The translations under genes and the position numbers were made by a program. The notes under the pieces are model-generated. The model did no database searches and was not told the origin of the DNA. It saw only the letters and a program-made list of their open reading frames with translations. A stretch of 64,000 bases of DNA from JBBIWA01 sp037439425 (GTDB taxonomy: Bacteria; Acidobacteriota; Blastocatellia; RBC074): positions 139,419 to 203,418 of the forward strand of contig JBBIWA010000003.1 of NCBI GenBank assembly GCA_037439425.1, read 5' to 3'. The stretch's first letter is position 1; the number at the start of each line of letters is the position of its first letter. Shown one piece after another: positions 41,353 through 49,464 of this stretch.

Positions 41353-43272
41353 ATGAAACATATCATTGTCGGCACTGCTGGACATATTGATCACGGAAAG
41401 ACGGCACTCGTTAAAGCGCTGACAGGAGTTGATACCGACCGGCTCAAGGAAGAAAAAGAGCGCGGCATTACGATTGACATTGGCTTTGCCGATTTGACTG
41501 TGGGCGATATTCACTTCGGCTTTGTTGACGTGCCGGGGCACGAGCGATTCGTCAAAAACATGCTCGCGGGCGCGCACGGGATCGATCTGGTCATGCTGGT
41601 GGTTGCAGCGGATGAAAGCGTTATGCCACAAACGCGTGAGCATTTTGAGATCTGCCGCTTGCTCGAAGTCAAATCCGGTCTGGTCGTGATCACTAAATCC
41701 GATCTCGCTGATGAAGAATTGCTGCAACTGGTCGAGGCTGAAATTGAAGATTTCGTTGCCGGGTCTTTCCTCGAAGGCGCGCCGGTGCTGCGCGCCAGTT
41801 CGCGGACGGGCGAGGGTATTGATAATTTAAAGAAGACGTTAGCCCGTCTAGCTGCACAAACCACAGAGCGTGATGCCAGCGCCGTGGCCCGGCTGCCGAT
41901 TGACCGTGTCTTTACGATCAAAGGATTTGGGACCGTAGTGACCGGCACGCTCATTGCCGGGAGCATCCGAATCGGCGATGAGCTGGAGTTACTGCCCTCC
42001 TCAGGACGGCGTGCGCGCGTGCGCGGGCTGCAAGTGCACGGTCGCCCAAGTCAAGAAGCACGAGCGGGAGAACGCACAGCAGTTAATTTACAGGGCATTG
42101 ATCTGGACGAGGTATGGCGCGGTCAGGTGCTGGCGCCCGCTGGCCGATTGATGGCCACGCAGATGTTGGATGTGCGTTTGCAGTTATTGCCTGCTGCTGA
42201 GCGCCCTCTGCGCACGCGGGCACGGGTGCACCTGCATCTTGGGACGGCGGAAGTTCTGGCGCGGGTTGTGTTGCTGGGGGGGCAGGAACTGGCGCCAGGG
42301 GAGATGGCCTTTGCGCAATTGCGCCTCGAAAGCCCGGTGCTCGCTCTTCCCGGAGACCGTTTCATCATCCGCAGCTATTCGCCAACAGTTACTATCGGCG
42401 GCGGTGTGGTTGTGGATGGGTTACCGCATAAGCACCGGCTGCGCGGGGCGGCTCAGCTCTGTGGGCAGCTTGAAAAGCTGGCCGCGGCGGATGAGGTTGA
42501 GCGGATTGCGTTGCTGGTTGAGATGGCTGCCGAGCGCGGGATGAGCCGAGAAGAGATCGCTGCGCGCTGCGGCGCAACTGATGACCAAATTGCCAGCGCT
42601 GCGGCGGCGCTTATCAAAAGCCGTCGGGTCGTTACGGCTGGTGACAATCCGTTGCGACTCGTAGCGCGTCCGGCTTTCGATGAGCTGGCCAGGCGCGTGC
42701 GGGCACTACTCAAGCAGTTTCATCAACAAGCGCCGCTGGAGTCGGGTCTGGGTCGTGAAGAGGTGCGCGAACGGATTTTTGCTCATCTTCCGGCTGAGGT
42801 CTTCCGCACTGTCATTAATCATTTGACTGAGCGCCAGGAAGTGGTTGCAGAAAAGGAGCTGCTGCGGCTGGCGACGCATCGGGTTGAGTTGTCAGCCGAG
42901 GAAAAAGCAGTAAAGGATCATCTGGCCGAAGTTTACGCGCGTGCGGCCTTGCAGCCATTGCCACTGAGTGAGGCCATCGCTCAGGCCGCATCGCAATTCG
43001 GCATTGAGGCTCAGCGGGCGCAACGATTCGCGCAAATGCTGATTGCAAGTGGCGAGTTGGTGCGCGCGGGAGATCTGTTTTTTCATAGCCAGGCAATTGA
43101 GGAACTCAAAGCCACCCTCCAGCGTTACAAAAGTGAGCACGGGGCGCGCATTGATGTCGGCGCTTTCAAAGACCTCACCGGCGTTTCACGTAAATACGCG
43201 ATTCCATTGCTGGAGTACCTTGACCGCCAGCGCGTCACCCGGCGTGTGGGGGATGTGCGAGAAATCCTTTAG
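41353..43272 (+). CDS. selB: Selenocysteine-specific translation elongation factor SelB
   Basis: 639 residues, the family length. The EF-Tu-like GTPase domain has G1 GTAGHIDHGKTALV (7-20), G2 ERGITIDIGF, G3 DVPGHERFV and G4 TKSD. Domains 2 and 3 follow (VFTIKGFGTVVTGTLIAGSI), and then four winged-helix repeats from about residue 375 (ERGMSREEIAARCGA, LTGVSRKYAIPLLEYLDRQ) that bind the SECIS hairpin in mRNA. It delivers Sec-tRNA to UGA codons, so the genome should encode SelA, SelD, tRNA-Sec and at least one selenoprotein. None of those is visible here. Confidence 0.97.
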   Translation: MKHIIVGTAGHIDHGKTALVKALTGVDTDRLKEEKERGITIDIGFADLTVGDIHFGFVDVPGHERFVKNMLAGAHGIDLVMLVVAADESVMPQTREHFEICRLLEVKSGLVVITKSDLADEELLQLVEAEIEDFVAGSFLEGAPVLRASSRTGEGIDNLKKTLARLAAQTTERDASAVARLPIDRVFTIKGFGTVVTGTLIAGSIRIGDELELLPSSGRRARVRGLQVHGRPSQEARAGERTAVNLQGIDLDEVWRGQVLAPAGRLMATQMLDVRLQLLPAAERPLRTRARVHLHLGTAEVLARVVLLGGQELAPGEMAFAQLRLESPVLALPGDRFIIRSYSPTVTIGGGVVVDGLPHKHRLRGAAQLCGQLEKLAAADEVERIALLVEMAAERGMSREEIAARCGATDDQIASAAAALIKSRRVVTAGDNPLRLVARPAFDELARRVRALLKQFHQQAPLESGLGREEVRERIFAHLPAEVFRTVINHLTERQEVVAEKELLRLATHRVELSAEEKAVKDHLAEVYARAALQPLPLSEAIAQAASQFGIEAQRAQRFAQMLIASGELVRAGDLFFHSQAIEELKATLQRYKSEHGARIDVGAFKDLTGVSRKYAIPLLEYLDRQRVTRRVGDVREIL

Positions 43273-43379
43273 CTGAAGCACAGTTGCCCCCTGACAAGCG
43301 TCTTTATCTGACTGCCCACACCCTCACAAACTTGAAATTGGTCCTCTGGCAATCGCGTGGGAAGAACGGAGTAGCTATT

Positions 43380-45518
43380 ATGAAGTTGCAAACGGTCGGA
43401 ATTCCCTGTTGCCTGCTGCTCCTGTGTCTGGCTGGTTCCAGCCTGGGAAAACTGAGTAACCGCCTCTTACCGCCCAGCACAGCAGCTGCCGAAACGATTC
43501 AACTTGAATCCGTGCTCACCGGGCTGCTCGCCCCGGTCTATGTGACCCATGCGCGTGATGGCCGCAATCGTCTCTTTATTGTCGAGCAACCGGGTATGAT
43601 CAAAGTGTTGCAGCCGGAAGCGACTACGCCGACCATCTTTCTGGACCTCACTTCCAAAACCAGATTTGGCGGTGAGCGCGGTTTACTCGGCCTCGCTTTT
43701 CATCCGCAGTTTGCGAGCAATCGTCGTTTCTTCGTCAACTATACTCGGGTGCCGGATGGCGCCACGGTGATTGCTGAGTATCGGGTTTCAGCAGCAGATC
43801 CAAACGTAGCCGACCCTACCGAGACCGTGCTGCTGACCATTCCGCAACCGTTTGCTAATCACAACGGCGGAATGATTGAGTTCGGCCCGGATGGTTATCT
43901 CTACATTGGCATGGGCGATGGCGGGTCGGCCAATGATCCTGGTAATCGCGCGCAAAACGTCGAAGACCTACTCGGCAAAATGTTGCGCATAGATGTTGAC
44001 CACCCTGGTGCAATGTTGCCTTATTCGTCCCCCTTCGACAATCCTTTCTTTGGCCTCATTCCAGGTCGCGATGAGATCTATGCGACGGGATTGCGCAATC
44101 CCTGGCGATTTTCCTTCGATCGCGCCACGGGCCAGCTCTATGCGGGGGATGTGGGACAGAATGCGCGAGAAGAAATAGACCTCATCACGCGCGGCGGCAA
44201 CTACGGTTGGCGAATCATGGAGGGCAGCATTTGCAATCCGAACATCAATAATGGGAACTGCACCCCGCCTAACGGCCACATACCTCCGATCGTCGAATAC
44301 GATCATGCAAACGGACGCTGCTCCGTCACGGGCGGATATGTCTACCGCGGTACGAAATCCACCTTGCCGGTTGGAGCCTACATCTACGGCGACTACTGCA
44401 CGGGCGAGATCTTGATGTGGCATAACAACACGCAAAGCGTATTGCTTGACACTGATTTGCTGATCTCGTCATTCGGTGAAGACGAAGCCGGAGAGATTTA
44501 TGTGGTCGGCCATCGTGGCACTCTAGCGCGCATTGTCAATCCAAATTGTCCAACTTCGCTTTCTTTAACCAGTCAATCCTTCCCTTCTAGTGGGGGAATA
44601 GGAAATGTAACTGTCACCGGCAGTGGCGGGTGCGCCTGGACGGCAGTGAGTAATGCAAGCTGGATTACGATCACTTCCGGCGCCAGTGGCAGCGGCAATG
44701 GTACGGTCAGCTATAGGGTGGCGGATAATTCCAATGGTGGGCCGCGAACAGGAAGCCTGACAATCGCCGGGCAGACATTGACGGTAATGCAATCTGGAGT
44801 CACGACCAGCGTCTCGGCCGCGAGCTTCACCGGAGCAACCGTCGCCAGTGAAGCGATTACGGCTGCCTTTGGCAACAACCTGGCGACGACGACACAGACC
44901 GTTACTTCTCTGCCTCTCCCTACTTCGCTGGTCGGAACGAGTGTCAGTATCAGGGATCGGGTAGGCAGTCTACATATGGCTCCCCTCTTCTTCGTTTCTC
45001 CGACTCAAGTTAACTACCAGATTCCGCCCAACACCGCTCTTGGTCCAGCAACAGTGACCATCACCAATGGAGATGGGGGGACCTCGCTCGGAATGATTCA
45101 GATAAGCGCCATCGCTCCCGGCCTGTTTACTGCCAATGCTAATGGGCAAGGCGTGGCTGCAGGAGTCGCGCTGCGCCTCAGAGCTGATGGCTCGCAAAGC
45201 TATGAATCCATCGCCCAATTTGATGAGGCGCAAAACCAATACTTCCCCCGTCCGCTCGATCTCGGCCCTGAAACCGAGCAAGTCTTTCTCGTGCTGTTCG
45301 GCACCGGGATTCGACGTCATGGCAGCCTATCAGGTGTCATAGCCCACATTGGCAATGCTGAAGCGCAGGTGCTTTATGCAGGAGAGCAAAAGGATTTCGT
45401 TGGGCTCGATCAAGTCAATCTGCGCCTGCCACGCAGCTTGATCGGGCGCGGCGAGGTGAGCGTCACATTAACGGTTAACGGCATTATGGCCAATCCTGTG
45501 CAGGTGAGTATAAAATAA
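43380..45518 (+). CDS. Secreted PQQ-type soluble sugar dehydrogenase with BACON and TIGR03437-like modules
   Basis: 712 residues from ATG 43380 (GGAG 10 nt upstream; an in-frame ATG at 43284 lacks signal-peptide logic). A signal peptide (1-25) is followed by a six-bladed GSDH beta-propeller (about 45-385: GRNRLFIVEQPGMIKVL, GERGLLGLAFHPQF, NHNGGMIEFGPDGYLYIGMG, YATGLRNPWRFSFD, YGDYCTGEI), a BACON domain (about 390-470, CAWTAVSNASWITITSG) and an adhesion-like TIGR03437 C-terminus (about 475-712, FVSPTQVNYQIPPNTALGPA). The C-terminal module is a hallmark of Acidobacteriota. It probably oxidises aldoses in the periplasm or outside; PQQ dependence is inferred. Confidence 0.93.
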   Translation: MKLQTVGIPCCLLLLCLAGSSLGKLSNRLLPPSTAAAETIQLESVLTGLLAPVYVTHARDGRNRLFIVEQPGMIKVLQPEATTPTIFLDLTSKTRFGGERGLLGLAFHPQFASNRRFFVNYTRVPDGATVIAEYRVSAADPNVADPTETVLLTIPQPFANHNGGMIEFGPDGYLYIGMGDGGSANDPGNRAQNVEDLLGKMLRIDVDHPGAMLPYSSPFDNPFFGLIPGRDEIYATGLRNPWRFSFDRATGQLYAGDVGQNAREEIDLITRGGNYGWRIMEGSICNPNINNGNCTPPNGHIPPIVEYDHANGRCSVTGGYVYRGTKSTLPVGAYIYGDYCTGEILMWHNNTQSVLLDTDLLISSFGEDEAGEIYVVGHRGTLARIVNPNCPTSLSLTSQSFPSSGGIGNVTVTGSGGCAWTAVSNASWITITSGASGSGNGTVSYRVADNSNGGPRTGSLTIAGQTLTVMQSGVTTSVSAASFTGATVASEAITAAFGNNLATTTQTVTSLPLPTSLVGTSVSIRDRVGSLHMAPLFFVSPTQVNYQIPPNTALGPATVTITNGDGGTSLGMIQISAIAPGLFTANANGQGVAAGVALRLRADGSQSYESIAQFDEAQNQYFPRPLDLGPETEQVFLVLFGTGIRRHGSLSGVIAHIGNAEAQVLYAGEQKDFVGLDQVNLRLPRSLIGRGEVSVTLTVNGIMANPVQVSIK

Positions 45519-45565
45519 CCCTACCACGAGCAGGGAGCTTGAGATAAGCACAGGAGATTACCATC

Positions 45566-46489
45566 ATGAAGGTTGGCATTGCGCTTCCGCAGCTTGGACC
45601 GCAAGCATCACCAGAAAATCTGATTCGAGTAGCGCAGCGAGCTGAAGAGCTAGGTTATGATTCGGTATGGGTATTGGAGCGATTGCTCTGGCCACTCAAT
45701 CCGCGAGAACCTTATCCCGCTTCAGATGATGGCAGCTTGCCCGAAGCATTTCAGAGCGTGCTCGATCCGATCGAAACGTTAACCTTCGTAGCAGCATATA
45801 CCAAGAAGGTACGGCTGGGAACGAGCGTGCTGGTCTTGCCTTATCACACGCCGATTCAACTGGCGCGTCGTTTGGCTACGCTTGATGTGCTTTCCGGTGG
45901 CCGGGTGGATGTTGGCGTTGGCGTCGGCTGGTCGCGCGATGAGTTTGAGGCCGCAGGCACCCCATTTGAACGACGTGGCGCGCGCAGCGACGAGTTTCTG
46001 CAGGCAATGATCGCACTCTGGACCAAGGACCCAGTGAAGTTTGATGGCCAGTTCTACCGCATCCCTGAATCAAAGGTAGGGCCCAAGCCGGTGCAAAAAC
46101 CCTATCCACCGATTTACGTGGCAGGCTATGGCCCCCATGCTTTTGAGCGCGCAGTCAGATTCGGTCAAGGATGGAATCCGGCTGGTCTGCCCAGCTTCGA
46201 GTGGCTAGAAAAGATGATTGAGCAGTTCCACGAGACGGCCAGAGGTGCAGGACGTAGCCCGATGGCAGTGGTGTTGCGCGTCTTTCCGGTGGTCTTTGAT
46301 CGCTCTCTAGGGAAGGACCGGAAGCCGTTGATGGGCACTCTGGATGAGATCCGCCAGGATCTCAAACGGCTGCGTGAGATGGGCGTAGCAGAAATAGTTC
46401 ACGCTCCGCCAGAGATCGGATTCAGGACTTCAGCCAGCATCGAGGAAGGACTCCTCCGTCTGGAACAGTTACGCCTGATCTCCCAGTAG
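45566..46489 (+). CDS. LLM-class F420-dependent oxidoreductase
   Basis: 307 residues of the luciferase-like TIM-barrel fold. Signatures are VGIALPQLGPQASPENLI at the start, GYDSVWVLERL, TKKVRLGTSVLVLPYHTPIQ, ARRLATLDVLSGGRVDVGVG with W-S-R-D-E-F, and YPPIYVAGYG. This matches the F420-dependent TIGR03619-like subgroup rather than FMN enzymes. Good AGGAG ribosome site 10 nt upstream. The next protein-coding gene, a PPOX-type F420 protein, suggests that the organism makes or imports coenzyme F420. The substrate is unknown. Confidence 0.92.
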   Translation: MKVGIALPQLGPQASPENLIRVAQRAEELGYDSVWVLERLLWPLNPREPYPASDDGSLPEAFQSVLDPIETLTFVAAYTKKVRLGTSVLVLPYHTPIQLARRLATLDVLSGGRVDVGVGVGWSRDEFEAAGTPFERRGARSDEFLQAMIALWTKDPVKFDGQFYRIPESKVGPKPVQKPYPPIYVAGYGPHAFERAVRFGQGWNPAGLPSFEWLEKMIEQFHETARGAGRSPMAVVLRVFPVVFDRSLGKDRKPLMGTLDEIRQDLKRLREMGVAEIVHAPPEIGFRTSASIEEGLLRLEQLRLISQ

Positions 46490-46642
46490 GCTCCTTCGTA
46501 AGCTGTCGGGCCAAGCGCTTAGTTGGTCACTCTCTTGCCTACTGCTGCGGAGTTCGCAGCAAGCTGACCGCTACGGCCCGGCAGCCCACCTTTTATTGTC
46601 TCAGGGCGTCGCAGGAGCTAGATGAAGGATTACTCTGAAAAT

Positions 46643-46770
46643 CCTGGGTGCGCACTGGCAGCTCTCCGCTCCAGCAGGCTGTTAGCTTCAGACCAGGCAG
46701 GCTAGAAGCTTGCCTACCCAGGGTGGTCTTACCGTTTCTGGGTGCCGCGTGAGCGGCCTGAAGGACTCTT
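46643..46770 (+). repeat. Family A palindromic repeat, copy 6, abutting a start codon
   Basis: The core runs 46643-46722 (CCTGGGTGCGCACT... to CTACCCAGG, 80 nt) with an internal GGCAGGC-tagaa-GCTTGCC hairpin. The tail has GGTGCCGC-GTGA-GCGGCC and ends GAAGGACTCTT, immediately followed by the ATG of the next gene. The tail thus contributes GAAGGA as the ribosome site. Confidence 0.85.
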
Positions 46771-47214
46771 ATGCCGCCTGAACTTGACGACAGTACGCGA
46801 GCCTTTATCCGTCAGCAGCGGGTGGCGCACTTGGCCACGGTTTCAGCAGCAGGACAGCCTCTGGTCGTCCCTATCTGCTATGTCTTTGATGGCGAGTGTA
46901 TTTACTCGCCACTTGATGAGAAGCCGAAAAGCGTGGCGGCGCACCGCCTGAAGCGCGTGCGTAACATTGCAGCCAATCCACGCATCTCGCTAGTGATTGA
47001 TTATTACTCGGAGGATTGGAGCCAGCTTGCCTATGTGATCATCAGCGGGCTGGCCGAAATCATCGAGCCGGATGAGTCGCATTACAGTGAGCGCGAGCGC
47101 GTCGTTGCTCTGCTGCGGGAGAAATACCCACAATACAAAACGATGGAAATTGACAGGCTGCCGCTGATCAAAATCCGTGTGGTCAGCCTTAAGCGATGGC
47201 AGGCGCAATCATAA
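46771..47214 (+). CDS. PPOX-class F420-dependent protein (Rv0121c-like)
   Basis: 147 residues of the split-barrel flavin/F420-binding fold. Signatures are VAHLATVSAAGQPLVVPICY, SPLDEKPKSVAAHRLKRVRN, ISLVIDYYSEDWSQLAYV and LREKYPQYKTMEIDRLP, matching the TIGR03668/Rv0121 subgroup rather than pyridoxamine-phosphate oxidase. The ATG follows GAAGGACTCTT, which is the end of a family A repeat, so the gene's translation signal comes from the repeat. Its neighbour upstream is another F420-type enzyme. Confidence 0.9.
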   Translation: MPPELDDSTRAFIRQQRVAHLATVSAAGQPLVVPICYVFDGECIYSPLDEKPKSVAAHRLKRVRNIAANPRISLVIDYYSEDWSQLAYVIISGLAEIIEPDESHYSERERVVALLREKYPQYKTMEIDRLPLIKIRVVSLKRWQAQS

Positions 47215-47550
47215 CTGAGCTTTTGCAAATTTGAAGGTTGACCTAACTACTCTCAGGGGTGCAGTGCTGAGCTTCAGCAGGAGCGAGCTATCAGGATTGA
47301 GAGATCGAAAGCCCATCTGGCTGTGCCAGGAGCGCCCTGGGGGCATTGATTTGTAAGCCGCTGCTTACTGCGGGTTACTTCCCTTCACTTCTCACTAGAA
47401 ACAGGTCGTCTCTCGGAGGCCACAGGAGCTACCAATTGTCACTCTATCTTGTGGGTCGCGAGCGGCTACCAGTCCTACTCTATGGGCGCGAAGACCGAAT
47501 TTGCACAAGTTCATTCATAATCTGCTCTTTGCCCGGCGCAGATGGGCTTT
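47215..47550. other. Intergenic region between convergent genes
   Basis: About 335 nt between the PPOX gene (plus) and the HExxH gene (minus). I see no gene or strong hairpin. A short stretch at 47273-47290 (CTTCAGCAGGAGCGAGCT) vaguely recalls family D repeats but is too diverged to call. Confidence 0.4.
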
Positions 47551-48105
47551 TCAAATGGGTTGGGGGAGAAGGCGGCAGCCGTGGCCGAAAGTTTCCAAGA
47601 CGCGACGCAGCGAACGGTCAGCTACGGGCGCCAGAATTTGACGCGTGGTTTGCTCAACGCTCATCTCTTCCTGAGGGCGGAGCTCGGGCGCCAGATCGAG
47701 GCATTGCATCTGCTGGGCGAAGCGAACGACGTGAACCAGTTCGTGGGTGAGGACATAAAGAAGCAATGGCTTCAGTATCCCTTCGCCGGCGGTGGGCCAG
47801 TCTGGCAAAGTGCGCCTGACTGCTTGCAAGATGCGGTGATCCTGGACGCAAATGCGGTAAAGATCGCGGCGGTCAATCACCGTCTGGCCAACGCGCCGTG
47901 TTAGCTCGTAACACCTGACCTGGGCGAAAGCCTCATCGCTAATCTCTTCTGGCTCCAGTTCTCTCAAGGTGCGCACTTCGTAGTTCATCCGTTCCCATTC
48001 GCGCGGAGCCAGCACATAAAAGTCTTTCACCAATGTCTCCGCATCAAGGCGTGCGCGTTGCAGCAGAGCAAGATCAGCTTTTGCGAAACGTTGGAGCCTG
48101 CCCAT
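47551..48105 (-). CDS. Small HExxH-motif protein, putative zinc metalloprotease
   Basis: 184 residues, no signal peptide or membrane helix. A zinc-binding HELVH motif sits at 121-125 in KPLLLYVLTHELVHVVRF, with Glu residues downstream (PELRPQEEMSVEQTTRQIL) that could supply the third ligand. The N-terminal half is helical and charged (EWERMNYEVRTLRELEPEE). I do not recognise a named family; the layout recalls small intracellular metallopeptidase-like proteins conserved in delta-proteobacteria and acidobacteria. AGGGA lies 9 nt before the ATG. It is divergent from the exporter operon. Confidence 0.75.
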   Translation of the reverse strand: MGRLQRFAKADLALLQRARLDAETLVKDFYVLAPREWERMNYEVRTLRELEPEEISDEAFAQVRCYELTRRVGQTVIDRRDLYRICVQDHRILQAVRRTLPDWPTAGEGILKPLLLYVLTHELVHVVRFAQQMQCLDLAPELRPQEEMSVEQTTRQILAPVADRSLRRVLETFGHGCRLLPQPI

Positions 48106-48163
48106 AACTATTCGTCCCTAGAGCTTGGTTGCACATCTCAGATGATAATATGAGGGGTGGTGC

Positions 48164-48192
48164 TTGTACGTCAACCGTTCTCGTGCTATGTA
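48164..48192 (+). promoter_or_regulatory. Weak candidate promoter of the exporter operon
   Basis: TTGTAC at 48164-48169, a 17-nt spacer, and TATGTA at 48187-48192. The match to consensus is weak (3 of 6 at each box), but the -10 box overlaps the operator-like palindrome at 48190-48209, an arrangement expected for repression. Confidence 0.35.
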
Positions 48193-48209
48193 AGTATGTG
48201 CTTACTTAC
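48190..48209 (+). promoter_or_regulatory. Operator-like palindrome upstream of the exporter operon
   Basis: GTAAGTA-tgtgct-TACTTAC is a perfect 7-bp inverted repeat, 37 nt before the start of the membrane-fusion gene. The size and symmetry fit a TetR-family operator; in E. coli a TetR-type repressor (CecR) controls the similar ybhGFSR operon. No such regulator gene is adjacent here. Confidence 0.55.
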
Positions 48210-48246
48210 TCGCTGAACGAGATGATCTGCGCCCAAGGAGAGCTGA

Positions 48247-49398
48247 ATGAAGAAAGCTGCGAAGATTACCCTGGTGACGCTTACCTCGCTGAGCCTGGCT
48301 GCGCTTCTGGAGAGTTGTGGGAATAAAGAGTTCAGCCTTAACTCAGACCCGCCCCTCGTCTTTTCCGGAACAATTGAGACGCGTGAGATTCGCGTTGGTT
48401 CTAAAGTCGGTGGGCGCGTCACAGAAGTGTTGGTCGAAGAGGGTCAGGAAGTGAAGGCAGGTCAGACGCTGGTGCGCTTCGATATTGCCGAGTTGCTGGC
48501 GCAGCGCCAGCAACTCGAAGCACGCATTGCTCAGCAGCGCGCCCGGCTGGAGCGGCTCGAACGCGGGGCGCGCCCGGAAGAGCGAGCGCAAGCGCGCGCC
48601 GCGACCGAGGCTGCCCGCGCTAACCTTGAAGCCGTCCGCAACTGGCCGCGCCCGGAAGAAGTAGCTCAGGCGCGCGCTACTCTGGCTGCTGCGGAAGCTG
48701 AGCTGAGCAATGCAGAAGCGGTCTATCAACGTATGCAGAGGCTACATACTTCAGGCGATATCTCGCAGCACGAATACGATGCTGCGAAGTTTCGTCTGGA
48801 AAACCTGCGCGCGCGGCGCGACGCGGAAAAGAAGCGACTCGACTTGCTGCTGGCCGGCAGCCGCCCAGAAGATATTCGCGCTGCTGAAGAACGCTATCGC
48901 CAGGCCCAAGCCGTTGAAGAACTCATCCTCGCTGGGCCGCGCCGTGAAGAGATCGCTGATGCGCGCGCACAACTGGCTGAAGCAGAAGCGCGGCTAGCGC
49001 AACTTAATGTTCAGATTGCTGAGGGTGAAGTGCGCGCTCCCAGTGATGCTATGGTCGAGGTGGTTTCGGTGCGTCCCGGCGATCTGCTCGCGCCCAATCA
49101 AAGCGTCGCCAAGCTGCTCGAACGCCATCAAATCTGGGTCCGCATCTATATCCCCGAACCACAGCTTGGCCTCGTTAAAGTTGGCCAGCGCGCGCGCATC
49201 AAGGTTGACACCTTCCGCAATCGCACCTTCGACGGGATCATCGAACAGATCAACTTGCAAGGCGAGTTCACGCCGCGCAACATCCAGAGCCGCGACGAAC
49301 GCAACCATCAAATGTTCGGCGTCAAGGTGCGGATCGATAACAAAGAAGGGCTGCTCAAATCTGGCATGGCCGCTGAGGTAACACTTGAAAGAGAGTGA
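48247..49398 (+). CDS. Membrane-fusion (HlyD/YbhG-like) lipoprotein of an ABC exporter
   Basis: 383 residues. A lipoprotein-type signal (LAALLESC, Cys about 24) is followed by a biotinyl-lipoyl half-motif (GGRVTEVLVEEGQEVKAGQT), a long alpha-hairpin of Ala/Arg/Glu-rich coiled coil (about 85-255, with repeated RPEEVAQARA / RREEIADARA units), the second lipoyl half (APSDAMVEVVSVRPGDLLAP) and a beta-barrel domain. This is the YbhG/DevB class that bridges an inner-membrane ABC transporter to the outer membrane. AAGGAG lies 7 nt before the ATG. It is the first gene of an operon with an ATPase and a permease. Confidence 0.93.
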   Translation: MKKAAKITLVTLTSLSLAALLESCGNKEFSLNSDPPLVFSGTIETREIRVGSKVGGRVTEVLVEEGQEVKAGQTLVRFDIAELLAQRQQLEARIAQQRARLERLERGARPEERAQARAATEAARANLEAVRNWPRPEEVAQARATLAAAEAELSNAEAVYQRMQRLHTSGDISQHEYDAAKFRLENLRARRDAEKKRLDLLLAGSRPEDIRAAEERYRQAQAVEELILAGPRREEIADARAQLAEAEARLAQLNVQIAEGEVRAPSDAMVEVVSVRPGDLLAPNQSVAKLLERHQIWVRIYIPEPQLGLVKVGQRARIKVDTFRNRTFDGIIEQINLQGEFTPRNIQSRDERNHQMFGVKVRIDNKEGLLKSGMAAEVTLERE

Positions 49399-49464
49399 CG
49401 AGTGAGGAGGGACAAAGTAGCAAGTAAGGCTGTTGGCCGGTCATCACTCATTACTATTTTGACA

